NCBI GenBank assembly: GCA_903865745.1
Contig: CAIPKV010000071.1
Coordinates: 1 to 64,000, forward strand
DNA from: an uncultured Verrucomicrobia subdivision 3 bacterium
Lineage (GTDB): Bacteria; Verrucomicrobiota; Verrucomicrobiia; Limisphaerales; UBA11358
Length of the DNA stretch: 64,000 nt
Direction: 5' to 3'
The position numbers and the translations under genes were made by a program. Below are positions 39,215-48,731 of the stretch, piece after piece (the stretch's first letter is position 1; each line of letters begins with the position of its first letter). The notes beneath the pieces were generated by a model. It did no database searches. It was given only the letters and a program-made list of their open reading frames with translations, and was not told the DNA's origin.

Positions 39215-39799
39215 ATGGCCAAAAAAATCATCGCGGCTCTGGCGGATTCGACACTCTTCTTGCGTGAATGGTTTGTAAACCCGCAGCGCACGGGCTCGGT
39301 GGCTCCCAGTTCGCCGCAGCTTGGCGCGGCAATGGCGCGCTGGCTGCCACGCGACCCAAAGAGTTATGTTCTAGAACTCGGCCCTGGCACTGGGGCTGTA
39401 ACCAAAGCCCTGCTCAAATATGGTCTGCGCGAGGACCGGCTGATTGCTATCGAGCACAATCCAACGCTAGCCCGCCTGCTTCAAAAGAAATATCCGCGCG
39501 CCACTATCATTGCTGGCGACGCTTGGGAGTTGGACACCTTGCTCGCCGGACTGCCGGAACCGGTTATGGCTGTTGGTGCGGTTATCTCCAGCCTACCGCT
39601 GCTTAATTTCCCCAAACAACAGGCGGAAGCGCTGGCGCAAAAGATCCGCACCGTGCTCGAACCACGCGGACGCCTCGTGCAATATAGCTACCACATTGTA
39701 AAAGACCGCAGCCGGGGCGCAGATGATTTCCGGCTGCTCGCCTCCCAGATTGTCTGGTGGAATTTGCCGCCAGCGCGGGTCCACGTCTTTCAGAAGTGA
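39215..39799 (+). CDS. SAM-dependent methyltransferase (phospholipid N-methyltransferase / KsgA-like fold)
   Basis: A 194-aa protein from MAKKIIAALADSTLFLREWF. Motif I VLELGPGTGAVTKALL near residue 50 binds SAM; motif II acidic residue in IAIEHNP. The opening REWFVNPQRTGSVAPSSPQLGAAMA is typical of PmtA-type phospholipid N-methyltransferases and their relatives. These convert phosphatidylethanolamine to methylated forms, though some members act on other substrates. The upstream extension in the ORF track (from 39050) overlaps the preceding gene and is rejected. Confidence 0.85.
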   Translation: MAKKIIAALADSTLFLREWFVNPQRTGSVAPSSPQLGAAMARWLPRDPKSYVLELGPGTGAVTKALLKYGLREDRLIAIEHNPTLARLLQKKYPRATIIAGDAWELDTLLAGLPEPVMAVGAVISSLPLLNFPKQQAEALAQKIRTVLEPRGRLVQYSYHIVKDRSRGADDFRLLASQIVWWNLPPARVHVFQK

Positions 39800-39841
39800 T
39801 TCTTCGTCGGGGTGGGGTGGACCTCGGGTTGTTAGGGTTAG

Positions 39842-39858
39842 TTTAGAATTATTCTAAA
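39842..39858. promoter_or_regulatory. PerR/Fur-type operator (perfect 8-1-8 palindrome)
   Basis: TTTAGAATTATTCTAAA is a perfect inverted repeat that fits the PerR-box pattern TTAnAATnATTnTAA. It lies directly upstream of a candidate promoter and 38 bases before the Fur-family gene, so autoregulation and control of the following suf genes are likely. Confidence 0.85.
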
Positions 39859-39860
39859 TC

Positions 39861-39888
39861 TTGACTTGCCGCTTCCCTGGGATAGATT
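39861..39888 (+). promoter_or_regulatory. Candidate sigma-70 promoter of the perR-sufBC unit
   Basis: TTGACT (-35) and TAGATT (-10) are separated by 16 bases. A start site 6-7 bases after the -10 would fall at the regulator's ATG (39896), implying a leaderless mRNA. The promoter call is by eye. Confidence 0.55.
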
Positions 39889-39895
39889 TTCCGCG

Positions 39896-40321
39896 ATGAA
39901 GGCACGCAGCCAGCCGCAAGACGAACAGCACCTGACTGAACAGTTGGGTGCGACGGGTCTGCGTCTGACGCCGCAGCGCCAGCAGGTCTATGACGTGCTG
40001 CTCCACAAGCGCGATCATCCGACGGCGGAGGAAGTATTCATCCGGGCCAAAAAAGCGATGCCGGAAATATCGCACGCGACGGTCTACAATTGTCTTGATG
40101 CGCTGGTGAAGAGCGGCCTCGCACGGCAGGTCACGTTAGATCGTGGTGCGACGCGCTATTGCCCGAACATGCATGAACACGGCCATTTCCATTGCAGTTC
40201 GTGTGAGACGGTTTTTGATGTGGATTTGCCCGCGCAAGCCATGAAGTTGCCGAAAGGTTTTAAGGCCGAACATTTTGATATCGCCATTCACGGCATTTGC
40301 CCGGATTGCGACAGTAAGTAA
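39896..40321 (+). CDS. perR: Fur-family transcriptional regulator (PerR-like)
   Basis: A 141-aa protein from MKARSQPQDEQHL; the ORF-track start ten residues earlier is dropped because it overlaps the promoter. The N-terminal winged helix has LRLTPQRQQVYDVLL and HATVYNCLDALV recognition-helix sequence. The C-terminal domain has HEHGHFHCSSC and CPDC, the two CXXC pairs of the structural zinc site in PerR/Fur/Zur proteins, plus a His-rich regulatory metal site. It is preceded by a PerR-like palindrome and followed 12 bp later by sufB, so it probably controls Fe-S cluster assembly in response to peroxide or iron. PerR versus Fur cannot be settled from sequence alone. Confidence 0.87.
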   Translation: MKARSQPQDEQHLTEQLGATGLRLTPQRQQVYDVLLHKRDHPTAEEVFIRAKKAMPEISHATVYNCLDALVKSGLARQVTLDRGATRYCPNMHEHGHFHCSSCETVFDVDLPAQAMKLPKGFKAEHFDIAIHGICPDCDSK

Positions 40322-40333
40322 TAAATTTTAAAG

Positions 40334-41782
40334 ATGAGCACTGCGACCGATACAATCGAAAGCTTAGTTAAACAGGAATATAAATACGGCTTCGTCACCG
40401 ATGTCGAATCCGAGTCCACACCGCCCGGATTGAACGAGGACACCATCCGCCATATCTCCACCAAGAAGAACGAGCCGGTCTGGCTGACTGATTGGCGGAT
40501 TAAGGCCTTCCGTTATTGGCAGACGATGAAGGAGCCGACCTGGCAATTCGTCAAATATCCTAAAATTGATTTCCAAGACATCAGCTACTTCTCCCAGCCT
40601 AAGCCCAAAGGCGATGCGCCGAAGAGCTTGGATGAGGTGGACCCCAAGCTCCTAGAGACTTACGAAAAGCTTGGTATTCCATTGCGTGAACGCGGCCGTT
40701 TGGCGGGCGTGGCGGTGGATGCGATTTTTGATTCCGTTTCCGTCGGCACGACGTATCGCGAAGACCTGGCGAAGAAAGGAATTATTTTCTGTTCGTTCAG
40801 CGAGGCAGTGCACAACCATCCCGACCTCGTCAAAAAATATCTCGGTTCGGTGGTGCCTTACACGGATAACTATTACGCCGCACTCAACTCCGCAGTTTTT
40901 ACCGACGGCTCGTTTTGCTACATACCAAAAGGCGTGCGGTGCCCGATGGAGCTTTCGACTTACTTCCGCATCAATGCCGCCAAATCGGGGCAGTTCGAGC
41001 GGACGCTTATCGTCGCCGACGAAAGTGCCAGCGTGAGTTATCTCGAAGGCTGTACTGCGCCGATGCGTGATGAAAACCAGTTGCACGCCGCCGTGGTGGA
41101 ACTTGTTGCGCTCGACCAAGCGGAAATCAAATACAGCACGGTGCAAAACTGGTATCCCGGCGATGAGAATGGCGTCGGTGGCATTTACAATTTCGTTACC
41201 AAGCGCGGCTTGTGCAAAGGTAAGAACTCGCGCATTACTTGGACGCAGGTGGAAACTGGCTCGGCGATCACTTGGAAATATCCCAGTTGCATCTTGCTCG
41301 GCGATGGCTCGAAGGGTGAATTTTATTCCGTCGCCGTTGTTAACAATATGCAGCAGGCCGACACTGGCACCAAGATGATCCACATCGGCAAGAACACGAA
41401 AAGTACGATTGTTTCCAAGGGGATTTCTGCTGGACGCGGTCAGAACAGCTATCGCGGACTGGTGGAAATTCGCAAGAGCGCTGCGAACTCGCGCAATTTT
41501 TCGCAGTGCGACTCCATGCTCATCGGTGCGAAATGTGGTGCGCATACATTTCCGTACATTGAGGTGAAAAACACGTCGTCATCGGTCGAACATGAGGCTT
41601 CGACTTCGAAGATCGGCGAAGACCAGATTTTTTATTGCAACGCGCGCGGACTTTCCACGCAGGACGCAGTAAATATGATCGTGAACGGCTTCTGCAAAGA
41701 GGTCTTCAAGGAATTGCCGATGGAATTTGCCGTCGAGGCGCAGAAACTTCTGGGCGTAAGTCTTGAGGGAAGCGTTGGCTGA
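40334..41782 (+). CDS. sufB: Fe-S cluster assembly scaffold protein SufB
   Basis: A 482-aa protein with the SufB/SufD beta-helix fold. Conserved blocks include [40 protein letters not shown]-type sequence, and the C-terminal [23 protein letters not shown] with the catalytic Cys/Glu region. With SufC and SufD it forms the SufBC2D complex that builds Fe-S clusters using persulfide from SufS. Here it is directly behind the Fur-family gene (12 bp) and followed by sufC. SufD and SufS are not in the window. Confidence 0.97.
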   Translation: MSTATDTIESLVKQEYKYGFVTDVESESTPPGLNEDTIRHISTKKNEPVWLTDWRIKAFRYWQTMKEPTWQFVKYPKIDFQDISYFSQPKPKGDAPKSLDEVDPKLLETYEKLGIPLRERGRLAGVAVDAIFDSVSVGTTYREDLAKKGIIFCSFSEAVHNHPDLVKKYLGSVVPYTDNYYAALNSAVFTDGSFCYIPKGVRCPMELSTYFRINAAKSGQFERTLIVADESASVSYLEGCTAPMRDENQLHAAVVELVALDQAEIKYSTVQNWYPGDENGVGGIYNFVTKRGLCKGKNSRITWTQVETGSAITWKYPSCILLGDGSKGEFYSVAVVNNMQQADTGTKMIHIGKNTKSTIVSKGISAGRGQNSYRGLVEIRKSAANSRNFSQCDSMLIGAKCGAHTFPYIEVKNTSSSVEHEASTSKIGEDQIFYCNARGLSTQDAVNMIVNGFCKEVFKELPMEFAVEAQKLLGVSLEGSVG

Positions 41783-41821
41783 TAAAAGGCCACTGAGTTA
41801 AAATGATTGGCGCAGTAAATG

Positions 41822-41880
41822 ATGTTGGTTTTCCTCTGTCAAAATCTGTGTTTCATCTGTAAGAACCTGTGGCTAGAATG
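41822..41880. repeat. Degenerate CACAGAT-family half element
   Basis: AATCTGTGTTTCATCTGT and CTGTGGC in the sufB-sufC gap closely resemble one arm of the large palindrome at 60408..60580. The partner arm is not visible, so this is probably a decayed copy. It lengthens the sufB-sufC gap to 109 bp. Confidence 0.6.
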
Positions 41881-41891
41881 AATTTTAGAAC

Positions 41892-42650
41892 ATGAGCAAG
41901 CAACCTATTCTTGAAATCGAAAACCTCCACGCGGGCGTGGAGAATAAACAAATCCTGAAAGGCTTCAACCTGACGATCAATGCAGGCGAAGTCCACGCGT
42001 TGATGGGGCTGAACGGCTCCGGCAAGAGCACGCTCGCCGCGATTCTCGCGGGTCGCGACGGCTACGACGTGACTGAGGGCACGGTGAAATATCTTGGAAA
42101 AGATTTGCTGGAACTCGATCCTGAAGAGCGCGCCCGCGAAGGTGTGTTTCTCGCGTTTCAGTATCCGGTGGAAATCCCCGGCGTGAACAGCACCTATTTC
42201 CTCAAGGCCGCGCTCAATGAGATTCGCAAGTCCAAAGGCCAGCCGGAATTAGACGCCATCGAATTTCTGGAACTCGTCAAAGACAAAATCAAATTGCTCG
42301 AGCTCAAAGACGATTTGCTCAAGCGGTCGGTGAACGAAGGTTTTTCCGGAGGCGAAAAGAAGCGCAATGAAATTTTCCAGATGGCTGTGCTGGAGCCAAG
42401 ACTGGCCATCCTCGACGAAACGGATTCCGGTCTGGACATCGACGCGTTGAAAATTGTTTCCACCGGTGTCAACAAACTGAAGCGTCCCGATTCCGCGCAA
42501 CTCGTCATTACACACTATCAGCGGCTGCTCAATTACATCGTACCGGATTTCGTGCATGTCATGGCCGACGGCCGCATCGTGAAATCTGGCGGCAAAGATT
42601 TGGCGCTAGAACTCGAAGCTAACGGCTACGAGGCGATTTTAAAGTCGTAA
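41892..42650 (+). CDS. sufC: Fe-S assembly ATPase SufC
   Basis: A 252-aa ABC ATPase. Walker A GLNGSGKSTLAAIL (residues about 37-50), Q-loop FQYPVEIPGV, signature FSGGEKKRNEI, Walker B LAILDETDSGLDIDAL and the H-loop ITHYQRLL are all present. The SGGEKKR signature and DETDSGLDIDAL are diagnostic for SufC. It drives conformational change in the SufBCD scaffold. It ends at a strong terminator, so the transcript is perR-sufB-sufC. Confidence 0.98.
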   Translation: MSKQPILEIENLHAGVENKQILKGFNLTINAGEVHALMGLNGSGKSTLAAILAGRDGYDVTEGTVKYLGKDLLELDPEERAREGVFLAFQYPVEIPGVNSTYFLKAALNEIRKSKGQPELDAIEFLELVKDKIKLLELKDDLLKRSVNEGFSGGEKKRNEIFQMAVLEPRLAILDETDSGLDIDALKIVSTGVNKLKRPDSAQLVITHYQRLLNYIVPDFVHVMADGRIVKSGGKDLALELEANGYEAILKS

Positions 42651-42664
42651 TCTAGTTCAATCAA

Positions 42665-42700
42665 ACCGGCGTTTCTGCCTTGGGCAGGAACGCCGGTTGT
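42665..42700 (+). terminator. Terminator after sufC
   Basis: A 15-bp stem ACCGGCGTTTCTGCC / GGCAGGAACGCCGGT with one internal mismatch and a 3-base loop, followed by TTGTTATTTT. Confidence 0.92.
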
Positions 42701-42754
42701 TATTTTCTCATTTTCATTTCCGGCGATTCGCCTAATTTCCCCTCACGAATTTCT

Positions 42755-44602
42755 ATGGCTGAAAAAACGACACCAGTTTACGACGAGAGCAAGATTAAGA
42801 CGTTGTCCTCGCTTGAGCACATCCGGCTGCGCACGGGCATGTATATCGGGCGCATCGGCACGGGTGCGCATCCCGACGACGGCTGTTACGTCCTGCTCAA
42901 GGAGGTCGTGGACAATGCGATTGACGAATACATCATGGGCCACGGTAAGGAGGTCCAAATCACGCTTGAGGGCAACAAAGTGGCCGTGCGCGATTACGGA
43001 CGCGGAATTCCGCTGGGCAAAATCGTGGACTGCGTTTCCAAAATCAACACCGGTGCGAAATATAACGACGAGGTGTTTCAGTTCAGCGTTGGGCTCAACG
43101 GCGTCGGGACGAAAGCGGTGAACGCGCTGTCAAAAAACTTTTTCGTGCGCAGTCATCGCGATGGCGAGTTTGCTGAGGCGAGTTTCAAAATCGGCAAACT
43201 GAAGAAGGAAGACACCGGCAAAACGAAAGAGCCGAACGGCACGCTGATCGAGTTCGAACCGGATGACACCATTTTCAAAGAAAGCGAATTCCGTCTCGAA
43301 TATATTGAGCGCCGGCTAAGGCATTACAGTTATCTGAACACCGGGCTGAAGCTTGTCCTCAAGACGCCGGAACTGGCCGAGCCGAAGGTGTTCCAATCGC
43401 GCCATGGGCTGATGGATCTGGTGATGGAAGATTTGGCGAGCAATGGCAGTGAACCGATTTATGCGCCGCTGCATTATGCGGGCAAGACGCTGGAGTTTTG
43501 CTTTACGCACAGCAATTCACGCTACGGCGAAACGTTTTACTCTTTCGTCAACGGCCAATACACCAGCGACGGCGGTACGCACTTGAGTGCCTTTCGCGAA
43601 GGTCTGTTAAAGGCGGTCAATGAATATGGTAATACCAAATATGAAGGCGACGACGTGCGCGAGTGCATGGTCGGCGCGGTGGCGATTCGCCTGAAAGATC
43701 CGGTGTTCGAATCGCAGACGAAGAACAAGCTTGGCAATACCGAGATTCGGACTGAACTCGTCAACAGCGTACGTGAGGAACTGCTGCATTTCTTCCAGCG
43801 CAACAAAACCATTGCCGAGACCATCATGGCGAAGGTTGCAGACACGCAGCAGTTGCGGAAGGAATTACAGAACGTCAAGAAGCTCGCGCGCGAACGGGCG
43901 AAGGCCATCACGTTGCGTATTCCGCAGTTGAAGGACTGCAAAAATCATTTCGACAAGAAGAAGGAGAAAGGTAAGGGCACGATGGTCTTCATCTGCGAAG
44001 GCCAGTCCGCCGCTGGGTCCATCACGAGTTGCCGCGACGTAAATAATCAGGCGGTGTTTGTGCTGAAGGGCAAGCCGCTGAACGTCTGGGATCTCAAGCG
44101 CGACGTGATGTATAAAAACGACGAGATGTATAACCTGATGCAGGCCCTCAACGTCGAGGACAACACCGAAGGCTTGCGCTACGACAAGGTGATTCTCGCG
44201 ACCGACGCGGACGTGGACGGCATGCACATCCGCAATTTGATGATCACGTATTTCTTCAAATTCTTCGAGCAGCTCGTTCACGACGGCCATGTCTATGTTT
44301 TAGAAACGCCCCTGTTCCGCGTGCGCAACAAGGCCGAGACGATTTATTGTTACAGCGAAACCGAGCGCGACGCTGCCGCTACGAAGCTGGGGGGTAAGCC
44401 CGAGATCACGCGGTTCAAAGGTCTTGGCGAAATCAGCCCGAAAGAATTCGCCCAGTTCATTGGCAAGCAGATGCGGACGAGCAAGGTTGAATACGCGCCG
44501 CGGGCCGAGTCCGGGCCAATCTTCAATTTCTACATGGGCAAGAACACGCCCGAGCGTAAAGATTACATCATGGACAGCCTGGTGGTGCCGGTCGAAGACT
44601 AA
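42755..44602 (+). CDS. parE: DNA topoisomerase IV subunit B-like (type IIA, ATPase subunit)
   Basis: A 615-aa protein from MAEKTTPVYDESK; the ORF-track TTG at 42680 lies in the terminator and is rejected. The GHKL ATPase domain shows E50 and N54 (KEVVDNAIDEY), GRGIPLGK and GLNGVGTKAVN. The TOPRIM domain has CEGQSAAGSI (near 413, normally EGDSAxG) and DADVDG (near 485). The length and the RDVNNQAVFVLKGKPLN region match the short ParE type. Together with the downstream subunit A it should decatenate chromosomes. Whether this or another pair in the genome is the gyrase cannot be told from the window. Confidence 0.9.
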   Translation: MAEKTTPVYDESKIKTLSSLEHIRLRTGMYIGRIGTGAHPDDGCYVLLKEVVDNAIDEYIMGHGKEVQITLEGNKVAVRDYGRGIPLGKIVDCVSKINTGAKYNDEVFQFSVGLNGVGTKAVNALSKNFFVRSHRDGEFAEASFKIGKLKKEDTGKTKEPNGTLIEFEPDDTIFKESEFRLEYIERRLRHYSYLNTGLKLVLKTPELAEPKVFQSRHGLMDLVMEDLASNGSEPIYAPLHYAGKTLEFCFTHSNSRYGETFYSFVNGQYTSDGGTHLSAFREGLLKAVNEYGNTKYEGDDVRECMVGAVAIRLKDPVFESQTKNKLGNTEIRTELVNSVREELLHFFQRNKTIAETIMAKVADTQQLRKELQNVKKLARERAKAITLRIPQLKDCKNHFDKKKEKGKGTMVFICEGQSAAGSITSCRDVNNQAVFVLKGKPLNVWDLKRDVMYKNDEMYNLMQALNVEDNTEGLRYDKVILATDADVDGMHIRNLMITYFFKFFEQLVHDGHVYVLETPLFRVRNKAETIYCYSETERDAAATKLGGKPEITRFKGLGEISPKEFAQFIGKQMRTSKVEYAPRAESGPIFNFYMGKNTPERKDYIMDSLVVPVED

Positions 44603-44620
44603 ACTCATTCAATTTCAAAA

Positions 44621-46747
44621 ATGTCAGCCAAACGAAAAAAAGATTCCGGCCAGACTGAATTGCCCATCGCGGGCGTGACGCCGGCCGCACCTGCGGAAGC
44701 CAAATCGAAACCAGCCGCCGATGCCAACGGCAACGGTGCGAATCACGTCGTTGCCGAGACGGTCGAGACGCCCATTGTCCACAAGCCGTTTGACCCGAAG
44801 AAGCTTGAGATTGGTTTGCACACGCGCGTCGATCGCGGCTTTCTGGATTATGCCAGCTATGTCATCCGTGACCGCGCGATTCCGAATCTGGCGGACGGCT
44901 TGAAACCGGTGCAGCGGCGCATCCTCTGGGCGTTGCACGAGAAGGATGACGGGCGTTTCATCAAGGTCGCCAATGTCGTCGGCCATACGATGCAATATCA
45001 CCCCCACGGCGACGCATCCATCGGCGATGCGCTGGTGGTGCTGGCGAACAAGCGCTATCTCATCGAAGGCCAGGGTAATTTTGGCAACATCTTTACCGGA
45101 GATCCTGCCGCTGCGTCGCGTTATATCGAGTGCCGGCTGACCGAACTCGCGCGCACGGAAGTTTTCAACGACGCCATCACGGAGTTTATTCCCAGCTACG
45201 ACGGGCGCAACAAAGAGCCGGTGACATTGCCGTGTAAATTGCCGCTCAACCTCATGCTGGGCACGGAAGGCATCGCGGTCGGTTTGAGTGCGCGGATTTT
45301 GCCGCATAATTTCCCGGAATTACTCGAAGCGCAGATTGCCATTCTCAAGCAGCAGCCGTTCAAATGTCTGCCGGATTTTGCGACCGGCGGGTTGATGGAC
45401 GCGCGCGATTATCAAGATGGCAAAGGCTCGGTGAAAGTCCGCGCCCGCATCAAGACCAAGGACGATGCTACGGTGGTCATCACGGAAATCCCGCCGACGA
45501 CCACCACGGAATCGCTTATCGCCTCTATCGAAGACGCGGTGCAGAAGGGCAAGCTCAAGGTGAAATCCATCAACGATTTCACGTCCGAGACCGTCGAGAT
45601 TGAAATCCGCTGTCCGCAGGGCGTGGATGCGGAAAAACTGGTGGATGCGCTTTACGCCTTCACGGATTGCGAAGTGTCCATCGCCAGCCGTATCGTGGTG
45701 ATTAAGAACAACCGGCCGGTGGAATTGACGGTGTCGGAAATTCTGCGCGAGAATACGGACCAGCTCGTTGCCATTCTCAAGCGCGAGTTGGAACTGAGCG
45801 AGCGCCAACTGCTCGACGAACTGCATTATCGCACGCTAGAACGCATCTTTATCGAGGAACGCATTTACAAGTTGATTGAAAAGTGCAAGACGAACGAAGC
45901 CGTGACTGCCGCCGTTTATGAAGGGTTTAAACCGTTCACGAAACAGCTTGTGCGTGAGATTGTGGCTGCGGACGTGGAGAAATTATTGCAAGTGCGCATC
46001 CGCCGGATTTCGCTGTTCGACATCAACAAGCATCGTGAGGAGATGGAGCAGACCAAGGCGGAACTCGACGAGACGCGCAAGCATCTCAAGGGGCTTACCA
46101 AATATGTCATCTGCCACCTCGAAGGGTTGCTGGAGAAATACGGCCCACAATATCCGCGCCTGACCACCAAGTCCGCGCGGCACGAGGAAGTGGATGTGAA
46201 GGCCGTGGCGTTCAAGTCGTTCAAGGTCGCCTACGACCGCGAGACCGGCTACGTCGGTTACAAAGTCTCGGGCGAAGAGTTCAGGCTCGAATGCACGAAG
46301 TTCGATAAGATTCTGCTCGTGTTCAAGGATGGCACTTACAAGGTCAGCGAGTTGCCCGAGAAATTGTTTGTCGGCCAGGAATTATTTTACTGCGGCCTGC
46401 CGGACCGCGACCGCGTGTTCACCTGCGCCTACACGGATCGCAACGCGAGCTATTTGAAACGGTTCACCTTCGGTGGCACCATCATGAACAAGGCGTATCT
46501 GTGCATCCCGGAGAAATCGCGCATCCTGTATTTTGCGCCGGATACGCCTAAGTTGCTTTACGTCCGCTACAAGCCGGCGCCGCACCAGAAAGTTTCGCAG
46601 CAGACCTGCGAGCCGGAGCAGGTGGAGGTGAAATCACCGAAGACGCGCGGGCGGCAGCTATCCATCAAGGATATTTCCTCCGTGACCGCCGAGCCGACGC
46701 GCGGTTGGGACGAAAAAGAGCCGACGACGAAGATTGTGTTTGCGTGA
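44621..46747 (+). CDS. parC: DNA topoisomerase IV subunit A-like (type IIA, cleavage subunit)
   Basis: A 708-aa protein. The winged-helix/tower core begins at FLDYASYVIRDRAIPNLADGLKPVQRRI. The catalytic tyrosine is Y168 in ASRYIECRL. GDASIGDALVVLAN matches the drug-pocket region. It is shorter than GyrA, and no GyrA-box (QRRGGKG-like) was seen in the C-terminal part, so topoisomerase IV-type activity is more likely than supercoiling. The first ~45 residues are a low-complexity Ala/Pro/Lys extension. It is 18 bp after parE and presumably co-transcribed. Confidence 0.9.
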   Translation: MSAKRKKDSGQTELPIAGVTPAAPAEAKSKPAADANGNGANHVVAETVETPIVHKPFDPKKLEIGLHTRVDRGFLDYASYVIRDRAIPNLADGLKPVQRRILWALHEKDDGRFIKVANVVGHTMQYHPHGDASIGDALVVLANKRYLIEGQGNFGNIFTGDPAAASRYIECRLTELARTEVFNDAITEFIPSYDGRNKEPVTLPCKLPLNLMLGTEGIAVGLSARILPHNFPELLEAQIAILKQQPFKCLPDFATGGLMDARDYQDGKGSVKVRARIKTKDDATVVITEIPPTTTTESLIASIEDAVQKGKLKVKSINDFTSETVEIEIRCPQGVDAEKLVDALYAFTDCEVSIASRIVVIKNNRPVELTVSEILRENTDQLVAILKRELELSERQLLDELHYRTLERIFIEERIYKLIEKCKTNEAVTAAVYEGFKPFTKQLVREIVAADVEKLLQVRIRRISLFDINKHREEMEQTKAELDETRKHLKGLTKYVICHLEGLLEKYGPQYPRLTTKSARHEEVDVKAVAFKSFKVAYDRETGYVGYKVSGEEFRLECTKFDKILLVFKDGTYKVSELPEKLFVGQELFYCGLPDRDRVFTCAYTDRNASYLKRFTFGGTIMNKAYLCIPEKSRILYFAPDTPKLLYVRYKPAPHQKVSQQTCEPEQVEVKSPKTRGRQLSIKDISSVTAEPTRGWDEKEPTTKIVFA

Positions 46748-46850
46748 AGCGCATAGACGAAGGTCCTGGCGTGCATTTGATGAGTTATTAACATTCGCCG
46801 CTTGACCTTTGCCGTGGGTGGGTCTTAACTGTTCGCGATTAGGTACATTC

Positions 46851-47879
46851 ATGCTAGAGCAATTCAAAAGCCTGTTCTCCAATGACATTGGCATCGATTT
46901 AGGGACTGCAAATTCCCTGGTCTATGTGCGGGACCGTGGCATTGTCCTGCGCGAACCTTCGGTGGTGGCCATTCAGGCCGGCACAACTAATGTGCTGGCG
47001 GTCGGTGACGAAGCTAAACGGATGCTGGGCCGTACGCCCGGCAACATCGTGGCCATCCGGCCGATGAAAGACGGCGTGATCGCCGACTTCGAAATCACCG
47101 AGGCGATGCTGCGCCACTTCATCCAGAAGGTTCATCACCGAAAGTTAATCGCCCCACGCGTCGTGGTGGCCGTGCCTTCGGGGATTACGGAAGTGGAGAA
47201 ACGGGCGGTAAAAGATTCCGCCACGCACGCGGGTGCGCGCGAGGTTTATTTGATCGAGCAGCCCATGGCTTCGGCCATCGGCGTCGGTCTGCCGGTGCAT
47301 GAGCCGGCGGGCAACATGATCGTGGATATCGGCGGCGGGACTTGCGAAATCGCAATCATCTCGCTCGCGGGCATCGTCTTCAGCCGGAGCCTGCGGGTGG
47401 GCGGCGACGAGCTGGATTCCACGATTGTCGCCCACATGAAGCGTGCCTATAACATGATGATCGGTGAACGCACCGCAGAAGAAATCAAGATAAGAATAGG
47501 CTCCGCCTTTCCGCTGGAACAAGAGTTGACGATGGATGTTAAAGGCCGCGATTTGGGTTCGGGTCTTCCGAAGACGCTCACCATTCGTTCCGAGGAAATC
47601 CGCGAGGCCTTGCAGGAACCGCTTTCGAGTATTCTCGAATCAATCCGCATCACGCTCGAACGCTGCCCTCCAGAACTCGCCTCCGATCTCGTCGATCGCG
47701 GCCTGGTGATGGCCGGTGGCGGCTCGTTGATTCGCGGCATTGACAAGCTCGTGGCTGGTGAAACCGGCCTGCCCGTCCATCTCGCTGACGACCCAATGAG
47801 CGCCGTCGCCGAGGGAACGGGCCGCGTGTTGCAGGAAATCGAATTCCTGAAACGCGTCGCGACCAACGCAAAATACTGA
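46851..47879 (+). CDS. mreB: Rod shape-determining actin homologue MreB
   Basis: A 342-aa protein from MLEQFKSLFSNDIGIDLGTAN; the ORF-track upstream extension from 46809 is dropped because the N-terminus matches MreB from 46851. Actin-fold phosphate loops IGIDLGTANSLVYV and IVDIGGGTCEIAII, plus the adenosine motif VMAGGGSLIRGIDKL, are complete. MreB filaments on the inner membrane guide the elongasome with MreC, MreD, PBP2 and RodA, all of which follow on the same strand. Confidence 0.98.
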   Translation: MLEQFKSLFSNDIGIDLGTANSLVYVRDRGIVLREPSVVAIQAGTTNVLAVGDEAKRMLGRTPGNIVAIRPMKDGVIADFEITEAMLRHFIQKVHHRKLIAPRVVVAVPSGITEVEKRAVKDSATHAGAREVYLIEQPMASAIGVGLPVHEPAGNMIVDIGGGTCEIAIISLAGIVFSRSLRVGGDELDSTIVAHMKRAYNMMIGERTAEEIKIRIGSAFPLEQELTMDVKGRDLGSGLPKTLTIRSEEIREALQEPLSSILESIRITLERCPPELASDLVDRGLVMAGGGSLIRGIDKLVAGETGLPVHLADDPMSAVAEGTGRVLQEIEFLKRVATNAKY

Positions 47880-47927
47880 TTCTTCTTCCGGGAGTTCACC
47901 GCCAACGGCTGCAAAGCCGTTACGCGG

Positions 47928-48731
47928 ATGTTCAAACAAAAAAATTATCTCGCGCTCGGCGCTGTGGTGCTGGTGGCAATCATTCTCTTGAGTTTGCCTT
48001 CCCGCGCGACCGCGCGCCTGAAACTTGCCGCTGGAAGCTGGTTTCTACCCCTCTTTGAACTCGCCGGTGCCGCGCAACAATTACCAGCTGACCTGGCCGA
48101 TTCGGTGATGACCCGCCGCGAGTTGCTGCATCAGGTTGATAGTCTGCGGCGCGAAAACCAGCAGCTACGTTCGCAAGCGGTCCAAGCTGTCGCCATCGCG
48201 CGGGAGAATGACCAGCTGCGCGAGTTGTTCAACTGGCAGCGGCAATCGCCGTGGCGACTCAAGCTGGCCAACGTCGTTATGCGCGACCCGGCGAACTGGT
48301 GGCGCACGGTGCAAATCGACCTTGGTACCCGCGATGGCTTGCGAGAAAATCTGCCGGTCATAACCGACGCCGGCTTGGTCGGGCGGGTCAGTTCCGTCAG
48401 CCTCACCCGGGCGCAGGTGATTTTGGTCGGCGATCCAAACTGCCGCGTTTCTGCCATCGTCGAAAATGCTTCGCGCGACATGGGCGTGTTGCTCGCTGGC
48501 GGTACGTTGGACACTTCGCTCGTGGAACTGACGTATCTTGCCAGTAGCGCCAATTTGAAATCCGGCCAGAGCGTTATTACCAGCGGCCTCGGCGGGATTT
48601 TCCCGAAAGGCATTCCCATCGGCCAGGTGGTGGACTCGCGCTCCGTCGAATACGGGCTTTACACCGACGCGCGGGTAAAACTGAACGCGAACCTTGGCTC
48701 GCTCGAACAGGTCTGGGTGCTGTTCCCATGA
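47928..48731 (+). CDS. mreC: Rod shape-determining protein MreC
   Basis: A 267-aa protein with one N-terminal transmembrane helix (LALGAVVLVAIILLSLPS), a coiled coil around residues 65-95 (DSLRRENQQLRSQAVQAVAIARENDQLREL) and a C-terminal beta domain containing GLVGRVSSVSLTRAQVILVGD. This is the standard MreC layout: a periplasmic protein binding PBP2. Its end overlaps mreD by four bases. Confidence 0.95.
   Translation: MFKQKNYLALGAVVLVAIILLSLPSRATARLKLAAGSWFLPLFELAGAAQQLPADLADSVMTRRELLHQVDSLRRENQQLRSQAVQAVAIARENDQLRELFNWQRQSPWRLKLANVVMRDPANWWRTVQIDLGTRDGLRENLPVITDAGLVGRVSSVSLTRAQVILVGDPNCRVSAIVENASRDMGVLLAGGTLDTSLVELTYLASSANLKSGQSVITSGLGGIFPKGIPIGQVVDSRSVEYGLYTDARVKLNANLGSLEQVWVLFP

Noticed and set aside
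42680-42754. TTG start giving parE an extra 25 residues
   Set aside because: The extension lies within the sufC terminator hairpin and has no homology to the family N-terminus.
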